Assembly: GCA_016720805.1 (NCBI GenBank) | Contig: JADKJZ010000001.1 | Coordinates: forward strand, 1 to 64,000 | Length of the DNA stretch: 64,000 nucleotides | Reading direction: 5' to 3' | DNA from: Gemmatimonadota bacterium | Lineage (GTDB): Bacteria; Gemmatimonadota; Gemmatimonadetes; Gemmatimonadales; GWC2-71-9 | Shown: piece by piece, positions 56,260 through 64,000 of the stretch | Layout of the letters: every line of letters starts with the position of its first letter | Position numbering within the stretch: position 1 is the stretch's first letter | The notes under the pieces: generated by a model | The model's database searches: none | Seen by the model: the letters and a program-made list of their open reading frames with translations, nothing else | Told to the model about the DNA's origin: nothing | Program-made: the position numbers and the translations under genes

Positions 56260-57167
56260 GCGCGCGCGGTGTGTGCCGGGATGAGGCGCGCGGCCATCGT
56301 GGTCGCGAAGACGGCGATGATCAACCCGGCGACGGCGTCCACCGCGTAATGCACCTGGAAGTAGACCACGCCCACCAGAATGCCGAGGGCGAACGGCAGC
56401 AGCACGATGCCGAGCGGGCGCCAGTTGCGGAAGGCCAGGAGCACGGCGGCCATCGAGGCGGCGACGTGGCTCGATGGGAAGGCCGAGCCCCACGAGTCGC
56501 CCCCATCGATCAGGTCGCGCACCAGGCGCGACGGCAGGGCGGTGTGCGCACCGTCGGTCGGCCAGCCCCAGAGGTAGGTCGGCCCGGCGACCGGGAAGAG
56601 CAGGAAGACGAGGTAGCAGGTGAAGAAGGCGAGCGAGATACCGAAGATCGTCTGGCGCGCGCGGACGATGTGTCCGCGCCACCAGAGGACGGCCGGCGCG
56701 GCGATCACCAGCGGGAAGAAGCCGAGATAGGCGAGCGAAAGCGGCCAGGAGAATGCGGCCTGGGTCTGGCTCCGGCTCCAGTCATGCGCGAGCTGCCGTC
56801 CGAAGGTGGCGAACTCGAGGCGCTGAATCACGGCATCGTGGGAGAGGCCCGCCGCTTGCCGCGGCCCGTTCACCAGATCGACCGAGGCGTACACCGCCAC
56901 CAGGACGACCAGTGGATACCACTCCGCCAGGAAACAATGCTTGGCGCACGCCTCGTTGCGCGCCTGCGCGGCGAGGAAGACCAGGACCACCAGCAGCGCG
57001 TGGGCGCAGAGGAGCCAGGCGAGTTCGGCCGACGAGACCCGCATCGTGTCCGCCCCAATGGACTGCACCGAGACCACGAGGAAAGAACTCGCCGTGTAGA
57101 GGATCGTCAGGATGTCGAGTGGGGCGAGGGTGCGCACCAACTCGGTCGGGCGGCGGGGCAACGACAT
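56256..57167 (-). CDS. PAP2-family membrane phosphatase
   Basis: The 303-residue protein has about six membrane helices. The PAP2 catalytic motifs are seen in part: the central PSSHVAAS within AFPSSHVAASMAAVLLAFRN and the last one, YFQVHYAVDAVAG (H-x5-D-x). The first KxxxxxxRP motif is not clear. Such enzymes dephosphorylate lipids such as phosphatidic acid or undecaprenyl diphosphate, or act as inositol phosphotransferases. The start at 57167 was chosen for a normal N-terminus. It pairs with the flippase-like gene downstream. Confidence 0.8.
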   Translation of the reverse strand: MSLPRRPTELVRTLAPLDILTILYTASSFLVVSVQSIGADTMRVSSAELAWLLCAHALLVVLVFLAAQARNEACAKHCFLAEWYPLVVLVAVYASVDLVNGPRQAAGLSHDAVIQRLEFATFGRQLAHDWSRSQTQAAFSWPLSLAYLGFFPLVIAAPAVLWWRGHIVRARQTIFGISLAFFTCYLVFLLFPVAGPTYLWGWPTDGAHTALPSRLVRDLIDGGDSWGSAFPSSHVAASMAAVLLAFRNWRPLGIVLLPFALGILVGVVYFQVHYAVDAVAGLIIAVFATTMAARLIPAHTARA

Positions 57168-57258
57168 CGTCGTCCGGTGATCGGGTTGATGGCGCGGCCG
57201 GCAGACTGGCGCGCTCCACCGAAAGATGGGTGGCCGGGCCCGGCAAAGCCACAGGACG

Positions 57259-59517
57259 CTACTTCCTGAGGAGTGGGACGAGGGGATCTCGGATGGAGTT
57301 CCAAAGGAACTGCGGGAGGGTCTCCCGCGGGGTCCAGCGGTGATCGATGGTGCCGTCCCGGGGTGGCTCCTTCTTCCCCGTGACATTGTCGTCCCGGACC
57401 ATGAAGGCGTTGGCCACGAACTTCCCCACGGCCCGCTTGAGGCCCCCGAAGATGCCGGTGTTCTTTCGGTCCAGTCCGGGGAGTTCGATCCCGAGGTTGG
57501 TCCACCGCGGCGTGATCCGCCCCCGGGCCCGACCGCCGGCCACGGTGGCGTCGAAGCTGATCCCTTCGATCCGTCCGCGGGTGAATTTCACCCCGGCGCC
57601 ATCGGAGGCGAACGGATTCAAGGCCGACGCGTCCATGGCGCCGAGGCGACCGCGATACCGCATGGTGAATTGATCGGCGAGCAGCGGCATCTCGAGTTCG
57701 AAGTGAAAGGGGGCCACTCCCATGAGGCGCGCGTCCGCCGTGAGCCGGAAGGGCGTGCTGTCCTGCATCCTCGCCGGGTCGTTGGAAAAGTTGAGCAGCG
57801 TGGCGCGCAACGATCGGAAGGCGATCACCCCCGGCGCCGGGGCCGCCACCGCATGCTCGCGATAGCGCGCCTCGCCCGTGAGGGTGAGCGTGTCGGCGCC
57901 GAACGGGAGTCCCAGGTCGCGGAGGGCTTGCTGCGGATACCGGTGACTGGTCCGCTTGCCACGTTCCACCGGCATCCGCTTGTCGGTGAGGATGTCGAGC
58001 TCGACGCCCGTGGCATCACCACGACGGATCCGGAACGCACCATCCTGCAGGTACGCGGGGAAGTCCACGCCGGCGATCGCCACGCGTGCCGCCGAGAGCA
58101 CCATCCGGTCGGTACGGAAACGATGGCGTCGGCGAAACGCGGCGTCGTTGCCGTCGGGTCCGACGCGGAGTGAATCGACCCGGGCCGTGCCGGCCACGAC
58201 GCTGAGTCGCAGCGCCCCGACCTGCAGCTGATTCTCGCCCTGCCGACGCGTGAGATGGTCGGCTTCCACCGTGATGCGGCCGACCGGAAAGGCGGTGCTC
58301 CAGCTGGTGGAGTCGTCGAAGTGCGCGCCTTGCACCGCGAGGCGCTCGAGGACGGTGACCGTGCTGTCCTGTCGATTCGTGGCGCCCTCGATGAGCGTGA
58401 AGCCCAGCACGCTGAGGGTGTCGAGTCGCATGTCGCGCCCCAGTGCGCGCAGCAGCGAGCCGACGGTGCGCTGCGTCAGGGGCGTCGAGATCGGCGCGGC
58501 AATCGGCTTGGAGGGGGCTGCGCCGCTGCGCTTCGGTGCTGCGCCCGGCGGTGGGAAGCGCAGCAGGGCGCGCTCGACGGCGAGCCGGCTCACGCCCACG
58601 TCCCCCGTGGTGAGGAAGCTGCGCCAGTCCACGCCGCGCAATTGCAGGTGGCCGACCTCGAGCGCCTGAAAGCCGAGGGAGTCGCCGAGCGACCCGACGA
58701 TCGGCTCGTAGACCAGCCCATCGAGCTGAAAGGTCCCGCGACCGAGTGACGCCGACATCGAGTCGAGTGAGAGGCGAGTCGCCGCTTCGCGATTGCCCTC
58801 GAAGCCGACCAACCGCAGCGAGACGTCGCGCGAGAGCAGGGGGCCGCGCTCCTCGATCGGTTGCTTGGGGTCATAGTGCAGCGAGTCGAGGCGCACCGCA
58901 AAGCGGTCGAGCGAGAGCACCGTGCGGCGCCGGTTGCGCCCCGCGAGTCCGAGGGCGATCGACACCTGCGGGAAGGCGATGGTATCCACGCTGATGGAGG
59001 GCACCTCGCGCGGCAGGTCGAGGTTGTCACGCAGCGAGAGGAAGACGCCGGGGCGGATCGGGACCGGAGCCGCGCCCGGCTTCGGTGCCGGCACCTCGCC
59101 CTCCAGATGCACGCTGTCACAGCCCGCACTGCGCAGGTGGAGGCCGCGCCGCGCCGCCAACCGATCGAGGTCGATCCCCTCGAGATCACACCCCAGGAAG
59201 CGGAGCGAGACGGTCGGGAGCGGCGTCGGGCGGCGTGCGTTGGCCGCGACGTTGGTCACCAGCGTGATCGTGTCGATCGCCACCCGATGCCGGGCTTCGT
59301 CGACGACAATGGTCGAGGCGTGCAACTGATAGACACCGTCGGAGAGCCGGGAGACCTCGCGCTCGGCCCAGCGACGGACCTTCGGGTCGACGATCGCCAC
59401 CGCGCGACCACTGATCGCCCAGCGCTGGCTGTACGCCAGCACGCCGAGCGCCACGACGGCGACCGCCGCCACGGCGATGAGGAGGATTCGACGCCGACGA
59501 GGGGAGAGGGAAGGCAT
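57259..59517 (-). CDS. large AsmA/DUF748-like membrane-anchored protein
   Basis: The 752-residue protein has an N-terminal anchor (RRRILLIAVAAVAVVALGVL) and a long beta-rich body with many short strands such as VSLRFLGCDLEGIDLDRLAA, LQLRGVDWRSFLTT and GRITVEADHLTRRQGENQLQ. It ends with a domain having KFTRGRIEGISFDATVAGGR and RARGRITPRWTNLGIELPGL, as in AsmA-type and DUF748 proteins that bridge the envelope for lipid transport. The start at 59517 is assumed; an upstream in-frame ATG at 59547 is also possible. It is divergent from the hybrid kinase. Confidence 0.65.
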   Translation of the reverse strand: MPSLSPRRRRILLIAVAAVAVVALGVLAYSQRWAISGRAVAIVDPKVRRWAEREVSRLSDGVYQLHASTIVVDEARHRVAIDTITLVTNVAANARRPTPLPTVSLRFLGCDLEGIDLDRLAARRGLHLRSAGCDSVHLEGEVPAPKPGAAPVPIRPGVFLSLRDNLDLPREVPSISVDTIAFPQVSIALGLAGRNRRRTVLSLDRFAVRLDSLHYDPKQPIEERGPLLSRDVSLRLVGFEGNREAATRLSLDSMSASLGRGTFQLDGLVYEPIVGSLGDSLGFQALEVGHLQLRGVDWRSFLTTGDVGVSRLAVERALLRFPPPGAAPKRSGAAPSKPIAAPISTPLTQRTVGSLLRALGRDMRLDTLSVLGFTLIEGATNRQDSTVTVLERLAVQGAHFDDSTSWSTAFPVGRITVEADHLTRRQGENQLQVGALRLSVVAGTARVDSLRVGPDGNDAAFRRRHRFRTDRMVLSAARVAIAGVDFPAYLQDGAFRIRRGDATGVELDILTDKRMPVERGKRTSHRYPQQALRDLGLPFGADTLTLTGEARYREHAVAAPAPGVIAFRSLRATLLNFSNDPARMQDSTPFRLTADARLMGVAPFHFELEMPLLADQFTMRYRGRLGAMDASALNPFASDGAGVKFTRGRIEGISFDATVAGGRARGRITPRWTNLGIELPGLDRKNTGIFGGLKRAVGKFVANAFMVRDDNVTGKKEPPRDGTIDHRWTPRETLPQFLWNSIRDPLVPLLRK

Positions 59518-59772
59518 GCCCGAAACGTGGGATCGGACGGGAGGCATCGCAACCACGTCGAAGGAGCGAGGTGTGGCGCGGACGCGTCGGAATGATCTCG
59601 CCACAGCAGCACCCTCCAGCGCCGCGCCCACCAACCTTCCGACAACCTGTTGGCAACAAAGCACTTGCGTGGAGGCCCGCGGATCGATTCTCGCGGCCCG
59701 TCGCTTGCGAATGTGGGGGGCGTGAGTCGCTGCACCTGGCCGCGACCGATCGACACGAGCACGGATGGACCT

Positions 59773-60927
59773 GTGACGCTGACTGACGCCGCCATGCCAA
59801 GCGATCTCGACCAGGCCGACTGCGCCCGCCGTCGCCACGTGGAGAAGATGGAGGCCATCACCCGACTCGCCTCCGGCCTCTCGTGCGAACTCACCCCCTT
59901 GCTGCGCGACGCCGGGACCACGGTCCAGACGTTGGTGGGCAACCCATTGGTCGACGTCTCGGTGCAGGCGCGGCTCGAGGAGGTGCGCGAATCGCTCCAA
60001 CGCGGCGCGATGATCGTCCGCCAGCTGGAAGCGGTGGGCCGCGCGGTGCCGCGCCCGGCCTCCGAGGTCGATCTCGACGAAGTGATCGCGCGGTTGCGTC
60101 CACTCTTCCCGCGACTCGCCGGTCCGCACATCACGATCACCGAGGAGAGCGGCACCCGCCGCGAACGCATCGTCGCCGAACACGGGCAGGTCGAGCAGGT
60201 GCTCCTCACGCTGGTGGTCAACGCCCGCGATGCCATGCCGCTTGGCGGCCGAATGACCATCTCCACCCGACGCTGGACGCTCGACGCGCCCCAGCCACAT
60301 CGTCACGGCATCCTGCCGGCGGGCGAGTGGGTGGTCGTCGAGGTGAGCGACACCGGCATCGGCATGGACGCGGCGACGCAGGCGCAGCTCTTCGAGCCCT
60401 TCTTCACCACCAAGGCGCTCGGTGTCGGCAGCGGCCTCTCGCTCTCGGCGATGTATGGCATGATGGGCCAACGCGGCGGACAGGTCATCGTCGCGAGCGA
60501 ACCGGGGGTCGGCACCACCGTCAGCGTGTGCTTTCCAGCCCAGGCGGTGGCCGTCGGGCAGGCGCGTGATGACGACGCCCAGACCGCGGTCCTCGTCGTG
60601 GATGATGATGAGTGGGTGCGCAACGTCACCGCGCGGATCCTGCGGCGCGCCGGGTACGGCGTCCTCGAGGCCGAACACGGCGAGTCGGCGTTGGAACTGC
60701 TCCGCGATGTGGCCGGACAGTGCGTCGGCACGGTGCTCACCGACATTCACATGCCGCGGCTCGACGGGCACCGGCTGGCGGAAGTCGTGCGGCGCGAGCA
60801 TCCGGGGCTCCACGTCGTCCTGATGACCGGCGACGCCGATGGCGCGGACGGCCTCCAGGCGGTCCTCCGGAAGCCGTTCACGGCGGGCGAACTCCTCTCC
60901 GCGGTGCAGCGTCCCCACCCGGTCTAG
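59773..60927 (+). CDS. hybrid histidine kinase-receiver protein lacking the phospho-acceptor His
   Basis: The protein is about 384 residues from GTG 59773; an ATG at 59794 is equally possible. It has a CckA/FixL-like HisKA segment, KMEAITRLASGLSCELTPLL, where relatives read AxxAHDFNN: the phospho-accepting His is Cys (codon 59884-59886). The ATPase domain has N box VVNARDAMPLGG, DTGIGMD, LFEPFFTTK and GVGSGLSLS. The C-terminal receiver is intact: VVDDDE, phospho-acceptor in VLTDIHMPRLDG, Lys in LRKPF. So it could bind ATP and be phosphorylated by another kinase but not start a His relay itself. No membrane helix. Confidence 0.85.
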   Translation: MTLTDAAMPSDLDQADCARRRHVEKMEAITRLASGLSCELTPLLRDAGTTVQTLVGNPLVDVSVQARLEEVRESLQRGAMIVRQLEAVGRAVPRPASEVDLDEVIARLRPLFPRLAGPHITITEESGTRRERIVAEHGQVEQVLLTLVVNARDAMPLGGRMTISTRRWTLDAPQPHRHGILPAGEWVVVEVSDTGIGMDAATQAQLFEPFFTTKALGVGSGLSLSAMYGMMGQRGGQVIVASEPGVGTTVSVCFPAQAVAVGQARDDDAQTAVLVVDDDEWVRNVTARILRRAGYGVLEAEHGESALELLRDVAGQCVGTVLTDIHMPRLDGHRLAEVVRREHPGLHVVLMTGDADGADGLQAVLRKPFTAGELLSAVQRPHPV

Positions 60928-61062
60928 CGCCGCGGCATGGGGCACTCGGACGCCTGGGGGGAGGCCGTCGTGGCTCCCCCCGGAGTGTTTCGGGCGATTA
61001 TCTTCTCGCGCTGGCCGGCGGGGACGAGTCCTGCCGGCAATCGATCACTTCCGAGAGTGGCC

Positions 61063-61620
61063 ATGAAAGCGAACGACATCCGCAAGGGCACCGTGATCTA
61101 CTACGAGGGGAAGCCGCACCTCGTGATGGACTTCACGCACCGCACGCCGGGCAACCTCCGCGCCTTCGTCCAGGTGCGCCTGCGCAATCTCAACAACGGC
61201 ATGTCGCTGGACCATCGCTACAGCGCCACCGAGACGGTCGAGGAAGCGCGGCTCGACACGAAGGAGATGCAGGTGCTTTACGCCGATGGCAATGGTGTGC
61301 ACGTGATGGATGCCGACACCTACGAGCAGTTCACGCTCGACCCCGAGATGGTGGGCGATGACGCGGCGTGGATGCAGGCCGAGATGCGCTTCGAGGCGGT
61401 GTGGCTCGAGGGGAAGCCGATCTCGTTCAAGCTGCCGTCGTCGATGGAACTCGAGATCGTCGAGACGGCGCCGGCCATGAAGACCGCGACCAAGTCGTCG
61501 AGCAGCAAGCCGGCGACGCTGAGCAACGGCGTGACCATCAACGTCCCCGAATTCGTGGAGCAGGGTGAACGGGTGCGGGTCAACCCGCGCGAGCGCGCCT
61601 ACATCGAGCGCGTGAAATGA
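61063..61620 (+). CDS. efp: translation elongation factor P
   Basis: EF-P rescues ribosomes stalled at polyproline. The 185-residue protein has the three-domain layout: MKANDIRKGTVIYYEGKPHL, the tip loop THRTPGNLRAFVQVRL, RYSATETVEEARLD, and domain III GVTINVPEFVEQGERVRVNP. At the tip, where E. coli has the modified Lys in PGKG, this protein has Asn31 (PGNLRAF), so the known lysylation or rhamnosylation cannot occur there. It carries a Ser/Lys-rich insert (KTATKSSSSKPA) before domain III. Confidence 0.95.
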   Translation: MKANDIRKGTVIYYEGKPHLVMDFTHRTPGNLRAFVQVRLRNLNNGMSLDHRYSATETVEEARLDTKEMQVLYADGNGVHVMDADTYEQFTLDPEMVGDDAAWMQAEMRFEAVWLEGKPISFKLPSSMELEIVETAPAMKTATKSSSSKPATLSNGVTINVPEFVEQGERVRVNPRERAYIERVK

Positions 61621-61631
61621 CGTAGGGGCGA

Positions 61632-61660
61632 CCTGTAGGGGCGACCCATGGGTCGCCCGG
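61632..61660. repeat. GGGCGACCC inverted repeat
   Basis: GGGCGACCC (61639-61647) and GGGTCGCCC (61650-61658) form a perfect palindrome next to copies of TAGGGGCGACC at 61623 and 61635. This is a dispersed-type intergenic repeat between efp and the convergent DUF983 gene. Confidence 0.6.
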
Positions 61661-61681
61661 TTGTGTGGATGCGCCAGACCC

Positions 61682-61710
61682 AAGGGGGCGACCAGTCGGT
61701 CGCCCCTTTT
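61682..61710. terminator. bidirectional terminator between efp and DUF983 gene
   Basis: AAGGGGGCGACC (61682-61693), loop AGTC, GGTCGCCCCTTTT (61698-61710): a strong stem with A and T tracts on both sides, so it can stop both convergent transcripts. Confidence 0.8.
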
Positions 61711-61720
61711 GCGTCCAGCG

Positions 61721-62071
61721 TTACAATTCGCGCCGGAAGGTGAGGTCGAAGGCGAGGTAGAGCGTCTTGGTGAACGGGAAGAGCACCAACGGCCCCAGCG
61801 CCATCAGCGCCGGGCCGCCCCACTGGAGCAGCCGCCAGGGCGGGTCGGGCCAGGTGGCGATGAGGATGGCGGCCAGCAACCCGACGAACAGCAGCTCGAT
61901 CGCGATCATTGCCACCAGATACGACCCCACCTGGTAGCCCGACTCGCCGCGGTCAAAGACCAGCCCGCAGGTGGGGCAGGCAGGAACCATGGCGAACCAG
62001 TGGCGGAGGATGCCACCACTGCCGCACTTGGGGCAGCGGAGACGGAGGGCGCGGAGGAAAGGACTCAGCAT
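61721..62071 (-). CDS. DUF983 membrane protein with zinc-ribbon-like cysteines
   Basis: The 116-residue protein has the DUF983 start LRLRCPKCGSGGILRHWFAM with VPACPTCGLVFDRGESGYQV: two CxxC pairs that look like a zinc ribbon. Two membrane helices follow (YLVAMIAIELLFVGLLAAIL, GGPALMALGPLVLFPF) and the closing TKTLYLAFDLTFR. Function of the family is unknown. Confidence 0.85.
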   Translation of the reverse strand: MLSPFLRALRLRCPKCGSGGILRHWFAMVPACPTCGLVFDRGESGYQVGSYLVAMIAIELLFVGLLAAILIATWPDPPWRLLQWGGPALMALGPLVLFPFTKTLYLAFDLTFRREL

Positions 62072-62083
62072 GAGGTAAAACTA

Positions 62084-62109
62084 AAGGGGCCCCCGCGTGG
62101 GGGCCCCTT
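62084..62109 (-). terminator. terminator after the TonB-dependent receptor gene
   Basis: AAGGGGCCCCC (62084-62094) pairs perfectly with GGGGGCCCCTT (62099-62109). It lies between the receptor stop and the DUF983 gene, both on the minus strand. Confidence 0.8.
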
Positions 62110-62132
62110 CAGCGTGTCAGGCGGGCCGAGAG

Positions 62133-64000
62133 TTACTCGGCGCCGCCACCCGTCCGGCCACCCGGCCGCCCCGGGGCTGCGCCGCCTGCCGGCGCCGCTC
62201 CCCCCGGCTGCATCAGCCGGTTGATCCCGACCGGCTGCTTGGCGCTTTCCGGCATCAGCGACCACTGCACGTCGGTCAGCACCTTCTTGGTGAGTTCGAT
62301 CGCCTTGATCTGGCTGCCCTGGAAGGCCTCGAAGATCGGCGTCAGCTGCGGGAAGAGCGCCTGCGTGTTGCCATTCGCGGTCTTGGCGGCCTCTTCCAGC
62401 TTGGCGACCAGCGGCTGCAGCGCGTTGTTCGTCGAGTCGATGAAGGCCTGCAACTCGGCGACCTGCTTCGGCGCCAGCGCCAGGGAATCCTTCCGCTCGA
62501 TCGCAACCTGCGCCGCGTTGAACGGGAGGTTGGCCAGCATCTGCTGCACGAACGTCGTGCCGCTTGCCGCGCCGGCCGCGGCGTTGCCCTGACCGAACGC
62601 CATCCGCTGCATCTCGCGGCGCTGATCGAAGCCGATGATGTAGCGCATGTTCACGCCGACCTGGAACGGCGAGCGAACCGCCGTCGCCCCGCCACCCGTC
62701 GCGCCGAAGCGGCTGTTGACGGTGTACTTGTACCGGTTGGTCGACGGGTCGAAGCCGGTGACGGCGAGCAGCGTGCCGTCCGGGCGCGAGAAGCCACCCC
62801 AGCCCTTCAGGTTGTCTGCGCCGTTGAACAGCTCGTCCAGTCCGCCCAGCAGGTTGATCGTCGCGAAGGAGATCGTCAACCGGTTCTGGAACATTCCCGG
62901 CTTCAGGTTCACCTGCAGGTTGAGCGACGGCTGCCACGGCCCGATGCAGCTGTTGCGCTCGGCGACCTTGCCGACCTGCGACGCCAGACAGGCCTTGGCG
63001 CCCTTCGAGCCGTTCTTGAGCAGGTCATCCATCGCCGCGGCCAGGACCGGATCGTTGGCGTTGGCCGGATTGAAGACGTACGCCAGGTCGTTGCGCGACC
63101 CGTCGCCGTTGATGTCGCTGCCGACCACCGGCGAGTAGCGGGAACCCGACGCCATGCTGCCGATCGCGGTCAGCTCGAACGTCGGCGAGAAGACCTTGGT
63201 GAAGTTCAGCTGGATGTTGTGACGCCGCTCGTTCGACGACCGCGCCCACAGGAAGGCGTTCGGATCGCCCCGGGTCAGGTTGCCGCCGCCGCCGCCGAAC
63301 CCGCCGCCACCACCGCCCTGGTCGCGGGCGAACTGCATGGTGTAGTTGGCCGACAGCGTCGAGCCGCGGGTGTTGAACCAGTTCATCGAGGCGGTGACCT
63401 GCTTCGTCTCGTTCTCGAGGCCGCTGAAGACCTGGTTGACCGAGCCGTAGCCGGCGTCCTTCCGGGTCGACGTGAAGGGAATCGCGCCCGTCGTCGGCAC
63501 GATCAGCGACGGATTGATGTAGACCGGCCGGTCGCCCTCGTTCGCCAGCAGGAACGGGGTGCCGAGGTTCAGGTTCAGGTCACGAGACGCCGACTGGCCG
63601 ATGCCCTTCACGTACGAGGCGTCGAGCGTCATCGTGAAGAACGGGGTGAGGCGGCGCGTCGCGCCGAGGTTGGCGCGGATGGTCTTCGCAGCGCCGTAGC
63701 CCTCGTCATACGTGGTGACCGACGGGCTGCCCGCGATGACCGGCGTGTTCTGGTTGTTCAGGCACTGCGTCGGAATCGACGACGGGTTGGTCGCGAAGTT
63801 GTTCCAGTCCGGGATCGGCACGGCTGCACCCACGCAGACCAGTTGCGCTTCGGTGGTGCTGAAGCCGGCCTGGGCCTGCGCGGTGCTCGGCAGGGTGCTC
63901 GACATCGTGCCGCGGAAGACACCGACGCCGCCACGGAGCACGACGGCCGGCGGCGCGAAGCCGCGCTGCCCGAAGCCCTGCTGCTCGGCCGCCGGGATCG
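62133..64000 (-). CDS. TonB-dependent receptor (Oar-like), C-terminal part; 5' end outside window
   Basis: The frame is open to the right edge, so about 622 C-terminal residues are seen. Outer-membrane barrel strands with aromatic ends and Gly-rich turns are clear: VVLRGGVGVFRGTMS, TPFFTMTLDASYVKGIGQSA, RHNIQLNFTKVFSPTFELTA, DINGDGSRNDLAYVFNPANA. This D-x-N-x-D-G calcium-like loop and FNTRGSTLSANYTMQFARDQ with its Gly-rich loop are common in Oar-like receptors of Bacteroidota and Gemmatimonadota. After the last barrel strand (VRSPFQVGVNMRYIIGF) comes an unusual helical tail of about 140 residues and a Gly/Pro/Ala end. The plug domain is not in view. Confidence 0.85.
   Translation of the reverse strand, partial: IPAAEQQGFGQRGFAPPAVVLRGGVGVFRGTMSSTLPSTAQAQAGFSTTEAQLVCVGAAVPIPDWNNFATNPSSIPTQCLNNQNTPVIAGSPSVTTYDEGYGAAKTIRANLGATRRLTPFFTMTLDASYVKGIGQSASRDLNLNLGTPFLLANEGDRPVYINPSLIVPTTGAIPFTSTRKDAGYGSVNQVFSGLENETKQVTASMNWFNTRGSTLSANYTMQFARDQGGGGGGFGGGGGNLTRGDPNAFLWARSSNERRHNIQLNFTKVFSPTFELTAIGSMASGSRYSPVVGSDINGDGSRNDLAYVFNPANANDPVLAAAMDDLLKNGSKGAKACLASQVGKVAERNSCIGPWQPSLNLQVNLKPGMFQNRLTISFATINLLGGLDELFNGADNLKGWGGFSRPDGTLLAVTGFDPSTNRYKYTVNSRFGATGGGATAVRSPFQVGVNMRYIIGFDQRREMQRMAFGQGNAAAGAASGTTFVQQMLANLPFNAAQVAIERKDSLALAPKQVAELQAFIDSTNNALQPLVAKLEEAAKTANGNTQALFPQLTPIFEAFQGSQIKAIELTKKVLTDVQWSLMPESAKQPVGINRLMQPGGAAPAGGAAPGRPGGRTGGGAE

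Overview
The window is about 64 kb of GC-rich DNA from a diderm, flagellated bacterium. The flagellar set includes L- and P-ring genes (flgH, flgI), so the cell has an outer membrane. CsrA/FliW, sigma-54 plus sigma-28 flagellar control, many outer-membrane lipoproteins, a TonB-dependent (Oar-like) receptor and GGGGTGAG-type intergenic repeats fit a Gemmatimonadota-like organism. That placement is an inference from gene style, not a database result.

Left part (1-11.0 kb). A hisD remnant with several frame changes is followed by a cation-efflux (CDF) gene with an internal in-frame deletion and a frameshift. Then come intact typA/bipA and a tiny, extremely acidic protein. A 2.2-kb block follows, bounded by two copies of a terminator plus the last 41 bp of a peptidase gene. 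It carries three genes that look like a unit: a lipoprotein with a CxxC motif, an exported 69-residue cysteine-rich peptide and a beta-propeller lipoprotein. After it come an M28 peptidase lipoprotein and an operon of DUF3299, ABC ATPase and FtsX-like permease, with a His-rich loop in the permease.

Flagellar island (11.06-48.93 kb). On the minus strand are flgM, a small chaperone-like gene, fliS, fliD, fliC, fliW and flgL. An NtrC-type activator then precedes one long plus-strand series: flgB-flgC-orf-fliE-fliF-fliG-fliH-fliI-fliJ-motE-fliK-flgD-flgE; fliL-fliM-fliN-fliOP(fused)-fliQ-fliR-flhB-flhA-flhF-flhG-fliA; flgF-flgG-flgA-flgH-flgI-flgJ-flgN-flgK-csrA. A minus-strand motA-motB-(degenerate receiver/HD-GYP)-histidine kinase operon closes the island. 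Regulatory sites can be read directly. Sigma-54 (-24/-12) promoters lie before flgB, fliL and flgF, each with a CAA-N4-TTG-like palindrome 32-34 bp upstream. Sigma-28 promoters before flgM, fliC and flgL share an unusual -35 box, TCA(G/T)ACTC. The fliC leader has a hairpin with an ACGGAC loop, the classic CsrA target. Together these describe a cascade: NtrC/sigma-54 makes the basal body and hook, FliA/FlgM switches on late genes, and FliW-CsrA-flagellin acts as a translational brake. There are no chemotaxis genes in the window.

Right part (48.9-64 kb). This is a mixed housekeeping region: an Aas-like acyl ligase, tRNA-Ile(GAU) with its promoter, an inverted arrangement of GGGGTGAG repeats around a 70-bp palindrome, gltS, a lipoprotein, a Tat-type sugar isomerase-like protein, a triple helix-hairpin-helix protein, an LPG-synthase-type membrane protein, a PAP2 phosphatase, a large AsmA-like protein, a hybrid kinase lacking its usual histidine, EF-P with a non-canonical tip loop, a DUF983 protein and the C-terminal part of a TonB-dependent receptor that runs off the right edge.
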